Both the position numbers and the translations under genes were made by a program. Under the pieces are notes generated by a model. The model made no database searches, was not told the origin of the DNA, and saw only the letters and a list, made by a program, of their open reading frames with translations. Positions 1-7,503 of a stretch of DNA of 11,215 nucleotides are shown here, one piece after another. Position 1 is the first letter of the stretch, and each line of letters starts with the position of its first letter. Source of the DNA: an uncultured Eubacteriales bacterium (GTDB taxonomy: Bacteria; Bacillota; Clostridia; Oscillospirales; CAG-382); the NCBI GenBank assembly GCA_900554405.1, contig USHI01000035.1, positions 1-11,215 of the forward strand. Direction: 5' to 3'.

Positions 1-20
1 GCTATAGCGTCCTTTATCAT
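1..20 (-). CDS. Start of an unidentified downstream gene (partial, cut by left edge)
   Basis: An ATG on the minus strand at 20-18 opens a frame reading MIKDAI before the window ends. It begins 14 nt after the hemW stop, as the next gene of the same operon would. Upstream there is only a G-rich AGGGCAGGGCAG stretch that could serve as a weak ribosome binding site. Six codons cannot identify a product. A MIK-D/E-AI opening is seen in some anthranilate phosphoribosyltransferases, but that is no more than a guess. Confidence 0.3.
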
Positions 21-34
21 GTTCTGCCCTGCCC

Positions 35-1294
35 TTATTTGTTGACGGTTTTCTGGTACAGCTCCTGAAACAGCTCATCCTCGCCCTTGGGGAGGTCTAT
101 CTTCTCCTCCGCCGCAAAGGCCTCCTCCAGCCACGGGTTCCCTTCGACCCTGCCGCCGGCCTGAGCCTCGAGCAGGATACCTATCAGCGTATTCGAGATG
201 AGGTATCCCGGCACGGTAAAGTGCCACCTGTCCCCTGTTTTCTCTGCCCAGCCCTTTTCCGCAAAGGCGAGCAGCACCTTGTGTATGGGCCGCCAGTCGC
301 ACTGGCAGCGGGTGCGGTAATCATGCTCCGATATGCCGTTGGAGGTACGCATACCCAGCATTATATATTCCACCGCTCTCTCCATCGGGTCTATCTGGCG
401 GTATTCGTCGATTATGCTCACGCCGCGCGCCACGCCGGAGATATACTGCTTGAGATCCTTGACGAAGCTGTAGCGGAGATTGCCGACGCAGGAATGCGCG
501 CCGGGGCCGAAGCCCATATAATCGTCAAGGTTCCAATACTTGAGATTGTGCTTCGATTCAAAGCCCTTGGCGGCAAAGTTGGATATCTCGTACTGCTTGT
601 AGCCATAGCGCTCCAGAACGTCCGCCGCGTAGAAATACATATCCGCCTGCTCATCGTCGTCCGGGAGTATGGGCGAACCCTTGTACCGCTCGTACATTGG
701 CGTCCCCTCCTCGAGCTTGAGTCCATAACAGGAAATATGCTCAGGATGAAGCTCGATTATTCGTGCGAGAGTCTCCGCCCAGTCGCTCTTGCTCTGGCTG
801 GGCAGGCCGTAGATGAGGTCGAGGCTGATGTTCTCGAAGCCCGCGTCGCGCGCGTCCTGCATGGAACGCTTGACCTGCTGGAAATTGTGCCGGCGGCCGA
901 TGAGCTTCAAAAGGTCGTTATTGGCGGACTGCACCCCCAGCGACAGCCGGTTCACGCCCTCCTCCCGCAGGAGCTTGAGCGCGTTGAGGCTCGTGCTGTC
1001 CGGGTTACACTCGACGGTGACTTCGGAATCGAGCCTGACGTTGCCGTTGAGCTTCAGGGTGTTGAATATCTCGACTATCCTGTCCGCGCCGTAAAAGCTC
1101 GGCGTGCCGCCGCCGAAGTAAACGGTGCGTATGGTTTTATCGCACGGAAAGGCATTTATCTGCGCGCACAGCGCCTCAAAGTACGCCTGCTTTATCTCCT
1201 CGCCCGCTGCGGGCAGGGAGGTGAAGGCGCAGTAAACGCACTTTTTTATGCAGAACGGAATATGGATGTAAAGCGATACCGCGTTACTCGTCAT
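35..1294 (-). CDS. hemW: HemW-type radical SAM protein (coproporphyrinogen III oxidase-like, heme chaperone)
   Basis: This 419-residue radical SAM enzyme belongs to the HemN/HemW family. The cluster motif is C15-IKK-C19-VY-C22-A-F24. The Phe after the third Cys, where true HemN has a fourth Cys, marks HemW. HemW proteins bind heme and deliver it to target proteins, and do not make porphyrin. Further family signatures are YFGGGTPS, the SAM-binding glycine stretch, then ECNPDS, LSLGVQS and LDLIYGLPSQ. The start ATG lies inside the end of lepA (11-nt overlap, ATGACGAGTAA) with no visible Shine-Dalgarno, so translation is probably coupled to lepA. The conserved C-terminal part ends near a GYLISNTLIG motif typical of the family. 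About 45 acidic residues follow that usual HemW proteins lack. The gene looks somewhat richer in G+C than lepA (about 60% in sampled lines). The symbol is safe; the exact client is unknown. Confidence 0.93.
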   Translation of the reverse strand: MTSNAVSLYIHIPFCIKKCVYCAFTSLPAAGEEIKQAYFEALCAQINAFPCDKTIRTVYFGGGTPSFYGADRIVEIFNTLKLNGNVRLDSEVTVECNPDSTSLNALKLLREEGVNRLSLGVQSANNDLLKLIGRRHNFQQVKRSMQDARDAGFENISLDLIYGLPSQSKSDWAETLARIIELHPEHISCYGLKLEEGTPMYERYKGSPILPDDDEQADMYFYAADVLERYGYKQYEISNFAAKGFESKHNLKYWNLDDYMGFGPGAHSCVGNLRYSFVKDLKQYISGVARGVSIIDEYRQIDPMERAVEYIMLGMRTSNGISEHDYRTRCQCDWRPIHKVLLAFAEKGWAEKTGDRWHFTVPGYLISNTLIGILLEAQAGGRVEGNPWLEEAFAAEEKIDLPKGEDELFQELYQKTVNK

Positions 1295-3101
1295 CGTATT
1301 TGAGAACAGCCATAAATGCTTCCTGCGGGACTTCCACGGTGCCGAGGGTGCGCATTCGCTTTTTGCCCTCCTTCTGCTTTTCCAGAAGCTTCTTTTTGCG
1401 TGTTATATCGCCGCCGTAGCATTTTGCAAGTACATCCTTGCGCAGCGCTTTTACGGTCTCCCGCGCGATGATCTTGCCGCCGACGGCAGCCTGTACGGGT
1501 ATTTCGAAAAGCTGCCTGGGGATATTGTCGCGCAGCTTTTCGCAAATGCGCCTTGCGCGGGCATATGCACGGTCGGAATGGACAATAAAGGAAAGCGCAT
1601 CCACTATTTCGCCGTTTAAGAGTATATCCAGCTTGGAAAGCCTGCTTTCGCGGTATTCGCTGAACTCATAATCAAGCGAGGCATAACCCTTGCTTCGTGA
1701 TTTCAGCAGATCAAAGAAATCGTAAATTATCTCGTTCAGCGGCAGCATATAGTGCAGCTCGGCACGGTTTGTGTCAATATACTTCATGTCGATATATTCG
1801 CCGCGCCTGTCGGTACAAAGCTGCATTATCGTGCCGACATATTCGCTCGGTGTGATGATCGTCGCCTTTACATACGGCTCGCACGCTTCTGCGATAGAAG
1901 CGGGGTCAGGGTAATTTGTCGGGTTGTCGATATATACCGTTTCGCCGTTTGTTTTTGTTATCTTGTAAATGACGCTCGGCGCCGTGGTGATCAGATCGAG
2001 CATAAACTCGCGTTCCAGCCGCTCCTCGGATATTTCCATATGCAGCAGCCCCAGAAAACCGCAGCGGAATCCAAAACCGAGCGCAACGGAGGTTTCCAGC
2101 TCGTAGGTGAAGGAAGAATCGTTCAGCGCAAGCTTGTCGAGTGCATCCTTAAGATCACCGTATTTGGAGCCATCCGCCGGGTAAATGCCCGCAAATACCA
2201 TCGGCTGCGATTTCTTGAACCCCGGCAGGGGTGTTTCCGCCGGGCGGTCGCAAAGCGTAACCGTGTCGCCCACCGTGGTATCGGCAATGCTTTTAATACT
2301 TGCGGTGAAGTAACCTACCTCGCCTGCGCGGAGTGTGTCGCACTTGTCAAGCGAAAAGGCGGAAAGTGTGCCCATCTCGACGACCTCAAACTCCGCTCCG
2401 GTGTGCATCATGCGGACTCTGTCGCCGACAGATATGCTCCCGTCCATAACGCGCATATAAACGATAACGCCTTTATAGGAATCATAATAGCTGTCGAAAA
2501 CAAGCGCTTTCAGCGGGGCTTCGGCATCGCCCTTCGGGTGCGGTACCTCCCGCACGATATATTCAAGCACGCTTTGTATATTTGTCCCCATTTTTGCGCT
2601 TATGCAGGGGGCTTCGTCCGCGGGGATCCCTATGATATCCTCTATCTCGTGCCGTGTCATCTCCGGATCGGCGCTGGGCAGATCTATCTTGTTTATAACG
2701 GGAAGTATCGCAAGATCATGGTCAACGGCAAGGTAGGCATTCGCAAGCGTCTGCGCCTGGATACCCTGTGTCGCATCTACAATCAGGACAGCGCCCTCGC
2801 AGGCGGCAAGCGAGCGCGAAACCTCGTACCCGAAGTCAACATGGCCCGGCGTGTCGATCAGGTTCAGGATATATTCGTTGCCGTCGAGCGCCTTGTAATT
2901 GAACCGAACCGCACGCGCCTTGATGGTTATCCCGCGTTCGCGTTCGAGCTCCATATTGTCGAGCATCTGCTCCTCGATCCTGCGCTTTTCGACAGCCCCC
3001 GTGAATTCGAGCAGCCTGTCGGCAAGCGTGCTTTTCCCGTGGTCAATATGCGCAATAATAGAAAAATTGCGTATTCTTTCAATGTAATCCATTTGTTTCA
3101 T
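1284..3101 (-). CDS. lepA: Elongation factor 4 (LepA), ribosome back-translocating GTPase
   Basis: This 605-residue translational GTPase is of normal length for LepA/EF4. LepA binds ribosomes and affects initiation, elongation under stress and assembly. GTP-binding motifs are visible: G1 AHIDHGKST (17-25), the switch I sequence RERGITIKA (about 54-62), G3 DTPGH (83-87) and G4 NKID (137-140). The LepA-specific C-terminal domain is present, with CYGGDITRKKKLLEKQKEGKK near residue 570, followed by RMRTLGTVEVPQEAF. Two ATGs compete: 3101 (MKQMDYIERI) and 3092 (MDYIERI). Most LepA proteins begin a few residues before ERIRNF, so either is possible, and neither has a clear Shine-Dalgarno. A hairpin with a U-rich tail lies 14 nt upstream. 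The stop codon is shared with the hemW start region. Function is assigned with high confidence, the start codon less so. Confidence 0.97.
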   Translation of the reverse strand: MKQMDYIERIRNFSIIAHIDHGKSTLADRLLEFTGAVEKRRIEEQMLDNMELERERGITIKARAVRFNYKALDGNEYILNLIDTPGHVDFGYEVSRSLAACEGAVLIVDATQGIQAQTLANAYLAVDHDLAILPVINKIDLPSADPEMTRHEIEDIIGIPADEAPCISAKMGTNIQSVLEYIVREVPHPKGDAEAPLKALVFDSYYDSYKGVIVYMRVMDGSISVGDRVRMMHTGAEFEVVEMGTLSAFSLDKCDTLRAGEVGYFTASIKSIADTTVGDTVTLCDRPAETPLPGFKKSQPMVFAGIYPADGSKYGDLKDALDKLALNDSSFTYELETSVALGFGFRCGFLGLLHMEISEERLEREFMLDLITTAPSVIYKITKTNGETVYIDNPTNYPDPASIAEACEPYVKATIITPSEYVGTIMQLCTDRRGEYIDMKYIDTNRAELHYMLPLNEIIYDFFDLLKSRSKGYASLDYEFSEYRESRLSKLDILLNGEIVDALSFIVHSDRAYARARRICEKLRDNIPRQLFEIPVQAAVGGKIIARETVKALRKDVLAKCYGGDITRKKKLLEKQKEGKKRMRTLGTVEVPQEAFMAVLKYDDE

Positions 3102-3114
3102 CCGTTCAAAAGAA

Positions 3115-3135
3115 GGGCGATGATATTCATCGCCC
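3115..3135 (-). terminator. Hairpin with U-rich tail between secF and lepA (attenuator-like)
   Basis: The plus-strand arms GGGCGATGA (3115-3123) and TCATCGCCC (3127-3135) are perfect complements around a 3-nt loop. On the transcribed minus strand the stem starts 18 nt after the secF stop and is followed by UUCUUUUG, then 14 nt from the stem the lepA ATG. This is the form of an intrinsic terminator, with a tail broken by one C. There is no room for a promoter between it and lepA, so it may reduce read-through or stabilise the secDF mRNA end. Read on the plus strand it is also followed by a T-rich stretch, but no plus-strand gene precedes it. Confidence 0.6.
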
Positions 3136-3153
3136 CTTTTAATGTTTTAAGCT

Positions 3154-4068
3154 TTATTTGGAAGCCTTTTTCTTTTCGCGCTGCTTGATAACGTGCGAGA
3201 GGGCTTCCCACAGCATTCCGGAAACGAACACGGAGGAGAAGAGACCGGCAACTATACCGACAATAAGCGGAAGTGCAAAGTTGCGGATCGATTCGACACC
3301 GAGTATGTAAACCATGCCGATAGTGAACAGCGTGGTGAGCGTGGTGTTGATGCTTCTGCCGAGCGTTTCGTAGATGCCCTTGTTGACGACTTCGCCGAAG
3401 GGCGCGTCGCCCATCTTGACCTTGTTTTCGCGTATGCGGTCAAAGATGATTATCGTTGCGTTGATGGAATAACCGAGTATCGTGAGCAGAGCAGCGATAA
3501 TGTTGGAATTTATCGGGATCTGGAGCAGGGAATATACCGTCATCATAACGAACAGATCGTGCACAAGCGAGCAAACGGCTGCAATACCGGATGCGAGGTC
3601 AAATCTGAACCAGATATAGATGAGCATGAGCACGACGGCTATGCCGACTGCGAGCAGACCCTTTTTTGTGAGGCTGGTGCCGATTGTCGGTTTTACAACG
3701 GTGATCTGCTTGTTGCCGATATCCGCCTTTTCGTATTTTGCGGAGATAGCATCGAGCAGCTTGTCCTGCTGTGCGGGTTCAAGCGCCTTTGTACCCGTGC
3801 GGATTATTGCAATATCCTCATCGGCAGTGGACTGTGTCGTGGAGGAAACATATTCATGCCCGAGCTCGGCTTCGATAATGGCGTTTATATCATCGCATAT
3901 TTCGGGGGTAACCGTCTGCCCCAGACCGAGCTGGATCTCCGTACCGCCGGAAAAGTCGATATCGATATTAAAGCCGCGAATGATAAAGGAAAGGATACCC
4001 ACAAGGAAAACCGCCGCAAGGATAATGAGCGCGACTTTCCTGTTTTTGATGAAATGGAACTTAGTCAT
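3154..4068 (-). CDS. secF: Protein translocase subunit SecF
   Basis: This 304-residue inner-membrane RND-family protein works with SecD and SecYEG to finish protein export using the proton-motive force. It shows a first membrane segment (about 11-30), the DFSGGT motif (38-43) at the start of the periplasmic/extracellular P1 domain, and a five-helix bundle from about 137 onward. It also has the family motif GYSINATIIIFDRIREN (199-215), with the functionally important acidic residue D210. A lysine-rich tail (REKKKASK) closes it. Its ATG overlaps the secD stop by 8 nt (ATGACTAA), so it is translationally coupled to secD. Length and motifs match separate SecF proteins of Firmicutes. Confidence 0.96.
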   Translation of the reverse strand: MTKFHFIKNRKVALIILAAVFLVGILSFIIRGFNIDIDFSGGTEIQLGLGQTVTPEICDDINAIIEAELGHEYVSSTTQSTADEDIAIIRTGTKALEPAQQDKLLDAISAKYEKADIGNKQITVVKPTIGTSLTKKGLLAVGIAVVLMLIYIWFRFDLASGIAAVCSLVHDLFVMMTVYSLLQIPINSNIIAALLTILGYSINATIIIFDRIRENKVKMGDAPFGEVVNKGIYETLGRSINTTLTTLFTIGMVYILGVESIRNFALPLIVGIVAGLFSSVFVSGMLWEALSHVIKQREKKKASK

Positions 4069-5383
4069 TTTGCGCTCTCCTTCCGATCGATCTGTATTTT
4101 CTCGTGTCGCTTATACCCATGCCGAGGCAGAGGTTAAGAAGCAGTCTTGTAACAACGAGCGCGGTGAAGAGGGAAAGAACAACACCGATAAAGAGCGTTG
4201 TCGCAAAGCCCTTGATCGTGCCGGAGCCGAGGAAGTAAAGCACTACGCAGGCAATGACGGTTGTCACGTTGGAGTCGAGTATCGCGGCAAATGCTCTGCT
4301 GAAGCCGCTTTTTACGGCAGCCTTCGCGGATTTGCCGGAATCGATCTCCTCCTTGATACGTTCGAAAATGACGACGTTCGCATCGACAGCCATGCCGACG
4401 GAAAGCACGATGCCTGCGATACCGGCAAGCGTGAGGTTCGCCTGTGTTGCGATAAGCACGAGCCCGAAAATACCGGTGTAGGCGCACAGCGCTATGGAAG
4501 CCATCACGCCGCAGAGCCTGTAATAAACGCACATGAAGATTATCACAAGCGCAAGGCCGATCGCACCTGCGATAAGAGCGCGGGAAAGGGAATTCTGTCC
4601 GAGTGTCGCGCCGACAGTGCGCTGTTCCTCGACGGAAAGGGTGTATTTGAGCGCGCCCGCGTTGATATTGTTTGCAAGCACCGTTGCGGATTCCTGATCG
4701 AAGTTGCCCTCGATGACCGCCTGACCGCCGGTGATGCCTTCCGAAGAAAACTTGGAATCGACCTTCGGGTAGGAAAGGAGCGTGTCATCCATATAGATGT
4801 AAAGCGGGGTGCCGCTCTTTGCCGCCTGCTTTGTCGCTTCGGCAAATTTCTTTTCGCCGCTCGCGTTGAATTTAAGCTGTACTACATAGCCGGAGGAAGA
4901 GCTGTCCGTGGAGCTCACGCCGACATATGCCGATTCGACATCCTTGCCCTCGAGCATGACGTTGTTGTCGTTCGAGGTGCCTTCGCTGCTGCGGAAGGTG
5001 AGACGTGCCGTTTTCATGATGCCGTCGATAACCTCATTGGGGTCGTCGACATCGGGAATTTCGATAGATATCATATCGTCGCCGACAAGATAAGCAAGCG
5101 CTTCGGTAAGCCCCTGCCCGTCAAGACGGGTACGCATGACGGAAAGCACCGATTCCATACCGGTGGAGAGTGCATCGCCGGTATCGGTTGTCTGTGCGCG
5201 GTAAGTTACGACCGAGCCGCCTGCCAGGTCAAGCCCGAGACGGATGGTCCCGTCATGGAAAATTCCGTTAAGCTGCGTGTCTTTGTTTATGTAAACGCCG
5301 CAAACGGTGAGTGCGCATATAAGCACTATCGCAAGCAGGACGAGAACGAAGCGCGACACATATGCAGCGCGTGATTGGTTCAT
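4061..5383 (-). CDS. secD: Protein translocase subunit SecD
   Basis: This 440-residue partner of SecF in the SecDF translocation motor sits in the cytoplasmic membrane. Visible parts are the N-terminal membrane segment (about 11-31), LGLDLAGG (49-56), and an external P1 domain of about 230 residues. A serine-rich linker follows near 157-164, then five further membrane segments between about 269 and 418. The motif LTLAGIAGIVLSVGMAVDAN (317-336) carries the conserved D334 of the proton path, followed by VVIFERIKEE. GFSRAFAAILDSN (360-372) is also typical. It is shorter than the roughly 600-residue proteobacterial form, as usual in Gram-positives. The ATG has a GGAGG 10 nt upstream, and a good promoter lies just before it. 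The basic C-terminus (RKYRSIGRRAQND) is cytoplasmic. Confidence 0.97.
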   Translation of the reverse strand: MNQSRAAYVSRFVLVLLAIVLICALTVCGVYINKDTQLNGIFHDGTIRLGLDLAGGSVVTYRAQTTDTGDALSTGMESVLSVMRTRLDGQGLTEALAYLVGDDMISIEIPDVDDPNEVIDGIMKTARLTFRSSEGTSNDNNVMLEGKDVESAYVGVSSTDSSSSGYVVQLKFNASGEKKFAEATKQAAKSGTPLYIYMDDTLLSYPKVDSKFSSEGITGGQAVIEGNFDQESATVLANNINAGALKYTLSVEEQRTVGATLGQNSLSRALIAGAIGLALVIIFMCVYYRLCGVMASIALCAYTGIFGLVLIATQANLTLAGIAGIVLSVGMAVDANVVIFERIKEEIDSGKSAKAAVKSGFSRAFAAILDSNVTTVIACVVLYFLGSGTIKGFATTLFIGVVLSLFTALVVTRLLLNLCLGMGISDTRKYRSIGRRAQND

Positions 5384-5393
5384 TTGCCAAATA

Positions 5394-5398
5394 CCTCC
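5394..5398 (-). promoter_or_regulatory. Ribosome binding site of secD
   Basis: A GGAGG on the minus strand stands 10 nt before the ATG at 5383. It confirms that start over the several downstream candidates and contrasts with the missing sites of lepA and hemW in the same operon. Confidence 0.8.
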
Positions 5399-5419
5399 GG
5401 ATTTATTTCTAACGGTTCA

Positions 5420-5448
5420 ATTATACATTCAAAGGGAAAATAAGTCAA
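5420..5448 (-). promoter_or_regulatory. Sigma-A type promoter for secD-secF(-lepA-hemW)
   Basis: On the minus strand a -35 box TTGACT (5448-5443) and a consensus -10 box TATAAT (5425-5420) are separated by 17 nt. Transcription would begin near 5413, giving a leader of about 30 nt with the GGAGG of secD inside it. This is the best consensus match of any promoter in the window. Confidence 0.8.
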
Positions 5449-5492
5449 GCATTTTTTGACCGACAATACCGTATTTTGAAGCAAGCAGGGCT

Positions 5493-5510
5493 TATATGCG
5501 GATATATGCG
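5493..5510. repeat. Tandem TATATGCG repeat upstream of the secD promoter
   Basis: The octamer TATATGCG occurs at 5493-5500 and again at 5503-5510, a 10-bp period or about one helical turn. It lies between the lipid kinase stop and the secD promoter, about 45 bp upstream of the -35 box. The spacing suits a regulator or an upstream element, but two short AT-rich copies could be chance. The rest of 5449-5535 shows no gene and no convincing terminator for the lipid kinase. Confidence 0.35.
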
Positions 5511-5535
5511 CAAGCCGCGCGGCACAAAAGCCGTT

Positions 5536-6420
5536 TCAGCGGATGAAATTCAGGGAACGTTTGTCCACGCCGATATCGATGCTTGTCACCGTTCCGCCGT
5601 ATTCGCCGTCCAACGTCCATGCCTGACCGCTTTCGAATTCAAAGCGCGCACGGCTCACCTTGCGGTGGATAAACGGGTCGTCGGTTACCGATTTGGTTAT
5701 GATCTTGTTCAGCATCGTTGTGCTTGCGATAATGTTTTTCGGCGCGGGTACAAGTATCAGCTCGAATATGCCGTCGTCAAAGCTCACATAGCCGTCCGGC
5801 AGCTTGAACACCCCGCCTGCGCGCAGGGAATTGGAGACCGAAATGAGTATGAACTCGCCCTCTATTATCTCTCCGTCCGCATCGACACGGCAGCGTGTGC
5901 GGTGGTTAGCGGTGAGCGAAGCGACACTGTGCAGTATATAAGCATTGTGGCCGAGCAGGTTTTTCACCTGCTGCGGCGTTTCGTAGGAAGTATCGGCAAA
6001 TATTCCGGTGCAGGCGATATAAACAAAGCGCCGATCGCCGAAAACGCCGATATCTATGGGCGCGGGATCGCGTTCGAGTATCCTGTCGCAGGCATCGCTC
6101 AGCTTGGAGGGGATCCCCAGCGAGGCCGCAAAATCGTTTGTGGAGCCGAGAGGGATATACCCCAGCGCCGTCGTAAGACCGCTGCCGACAATTCCGGAAG
6201 CGACGTGGTTGAGTGTCCCGTCGCCCCCGGCGGCGATTATCAGTTCGTAATTACCACCCTCCGCTGCTATAAGCTTTTCGGTTGCCCCCGCGGGCAGCGT
6301 GGGCATGACGGTCACCCTGCATCCGCCGCAAGTTAGCCTTTCGACAATGTCAAAAAGCTTTTTTCTGCCGTATCCCTTGCCGGATACAGGGTTTACAAGA
6401 AGAAGTGTATTACCTTTCAT
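5536..6420 (-). CDS. YegS/DgkB-type diacylglycerol (lipid) kinase
   Basis: This 294-residue member of the DAGK catalytic-domain family phosphorylates a lipid such as diacylglycerol with ATP at the membrane face. It may thereby recycle lipid from envelope polymer synthesis. Family motifs are in order: NPVSGKG (10-16), the nucleotide-binding GGDGT (65-69), PLGSTNDFA (90-98), and in the second lobe FDDG (214-217) and LDGE (270-273). The last two hold residues that in DgkB/YegS act in metal binding and catalysis. Length is normal and there is no signal peptide. The ATG lies within the last codons of mtnA (11-nt overlap), with a GGGGGAACAG stretch upstream as ribosome binding site. The overlap suggests one mRNA with mtnA. 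The real substrate (diacylglycerol, phosphatidylglycerol, sphingosine-like or undecaprenol-like) cannot be read from sequence, so no symbol is given. Confidence 0.92.
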   Translation of the reverse strand: MKGNTLLLVNPVSGKGYGRKKLFDIVERLTCGGCRVTVMPTLPAGATEKLIAAEGGNYELIIAAGGDGTLNHVASGIVGSGLTTALGYIPLGSTNDFAASLGIPSKLSDACDRILERDPAPIDIGVFGDRRFVYIACTGIFADTSYETPQQVKNLLGHNAYILHSVASLTANHRTRCRVDADGEIIEGEFILISVSNSLRAGGVFKLPDGYVSFDDGIFELILVPAPKNIIASTTMLNKIITKSVTDDPFIHRKVSRARFEFESGQAWTLDGEYGGTVTSIDIGVDKRSLNFIR

Positions 6421-7441
6421 TTTTCAGCTGTTCCCCCATGAATATACCGCGTTCGGTGATAAAGCCGGTGATAAGCTCTGCGGGCGTAACATCGAACGCC
6501 GGATTGTAAACGTTTACCGCAGGGTGTGTGCTGCATTGCGCAAAAAAAGCGTGTGTGACCTCCTCGCTCGGGCGCTGCTCGATAACTATATCGCCTCCGC
6601 CGGCGGTATCCGCATCGAATGTAGAAAACGGCGCGCAGACGTAAAAAGGGATATTGTAACGCTTTGCGATAACGGCAAGCGCAAGCGTACCGACCTTGTT
6701 TGCCGTGTCGCCGTTTGCGGCGATCCTGTCCGCGCCGACAAGTATGATATCGACCTTCCCGGAGGCAATGGCGGAGGCGGCGGCACCGTCGCATTCGAGC
6801 GTGACGGGTATCCCGGATTGCGCAAGCTCAAAGGCTGTCAGCCTTGCACCCTGCAGAAGCGGCCGCGTTTCATCGGCGATAACGCTTACTTTTTTGCCCT
6901 TTTTCGCCGCAACATATACCGGTGCGAGTGCCGTGCCGTAGCGCACCGCGGCAAGCGCGCCCGCGTTGCAGTGCGTGAGTATGCACGCACCGTCCTTTAT
7001 AAGAGGGTCGCCGTATTCTCCGATCGCGCGGCAATCGGCAATGCTTTCGTTATATATAGCAAGCGCTTCGTCTTTAAGCGCTTTTTTTACTTCGGGAATT
7101 CCAAATCCCGCCGAGGATTCCGCACGGGAAAGCATTCTTTCCGCGGCGCGGCGGAGGTTCACCGCCGTCGGCCTTGCGCCCGAAAGGTATTGCACGTTCT
7201 TGCGCAGCGAATACATAAAGCCGGCGGGTGACGTATCCTCGAACCGCACGGCGGCGGCATATATGCCGATGGCGGCAGCCACGCCGATAGCCGGCGCGCC
7301 GCGGATCTCAAGCCGTTTTATGATACCGTGAAGCTCGATGCAGTCGCAGCAGGAGCGTATTTCGAGCCTGCCCGGTAGTTGTGTCTGATCGATGTACATC
7401 AAAAGGTCTTTTTCGGTGTCGAGCCAAACCGTATCCTGCAT
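6410..7441 (-). CDS. mtnA: S-methyl-5-thioribose-1-phosphate isomerase (MtnA family)
   Basis: This 343-residue enzyme of the eIF2B-like aldose isomerase family converts 5-methylthioribose-1-phosphate to the ribulose form. It belongs to methionine salvage or to the related shunt that disposes of methylthioadenosine and 5-deoxyadenosine products. Visible signatures are RGAPAIG (47-53), THCNAG with catalytic Cys158, and VGADRIAANGDTANKVGT with catalytic Asp238, both at family positions. The C-terminal half has PSEEVT and NPAFDVTPAELI, usual in MtnA. A GAGGGGG stretch lies 8 nt before the ATG, and a consensus extended -10 promoter lies upstream. No mtnK, mtnN or class II aldolase gene accompanies it here; its close partner is the lipid kinase. 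A close paralogue such as ribose-1,5-bisphosphate isomerase is possible but less likely given the full MtnA motifs. Confidence 0.92.
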   Translation of the reverse strand: MQDTVWLDTEKDLLMYIDQTQLPGRLEIRSCCDCIELHGIIKRLEIRGAPAIGVAAAIGIYAAAVRFEDTSPAGFMYSLRKNVQYLSGARPTAVNLRRAAERMLSRAESSAGFGIPEVKKALKDEALAIYNESIADCRAIGEYGDPLIKDGACILTHCNAGALAAVRYGTALAPVYVAAKKGKKVSVIADETRPLLQGARLTAFELAQSGIPVTLECDGAAASAIASGKVDIILVGADRIAANGDTANKVGTLALAVIAKRYNIPFYVCAPFSTFDADTAGGGDIVIEQRPSEEVTHAFFAQCSTHPAVNVYNPAFDVTPAELITGFITERGIFMGEQLKNER

Positions 7442-7471
7442 ACTTCCTGCCCCCTCTGCGGAATTTTCTTT

Positions 7472-7500
7472 ATTATATCATACGGAATTTTATATTGCAA
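7472..7500 (-). promoter_or_regulatory. Promoter of mtnA-lipid kinase, extended -10
   Basis: On the minus strand TTGCAA (7500-7495) and TATAAT (7477-7472) are 17 nt apart, with TGA immediately before the -10 box (extended -10, TGn). The start of transcription would be near 7465, about 24 nt before the mtnA ATG. The -35 hexamer is also that of the divergent promoter. Confidence 0.75.
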
Positions 7501-7503
7501 TAT
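7492..7503. promoter_or_regulatory. 12-bp palindrome at the shared -35 hexamer (candidate operator)
   Basis: ATATTGCAATAT is a perfect inverted repeat centred between 7497 and 7498. That centre is exactly midway between the two divergent -10 boxes (7472-7477 and 7518-7523). It holds TTGCAA, read the same on both strands. It could be only the consequence of a shared hexamer or a binding site for a dimeric regulator. Confidence 0.5.

Noticed and set aside
221..1303. Plus-strand open frame of 360 codons opposite hemW
   Set aside because: Shadow of the high-G+C hemW gene; the translation is low in recognisable motifs.
1752..3188. Plus-strand open frame of 478 codons opposite lepA
   Set aside because: Antisense shadow of lepA with no recognisable fold and no initiation signals.
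3620..5374. Long open frame on the plus strand (584 codons) opposite secD and secF
   Set aside because: It lies entirely antisense to two well-identified genes, has no ribosome binding site, and its translation is rich in Arg, His and Cys with no domain. It arises from codon bias of the opposite strand.
5514..5523. Palindrome GCCGCGCGGC as a terminator of the mtnA-lipid kinase operon
   Set aside because: No T-tract follows on the minus strand and the palindrome leaves no loop, so it is not a credible intrinsic terminator. Read-through toward secD is possible.
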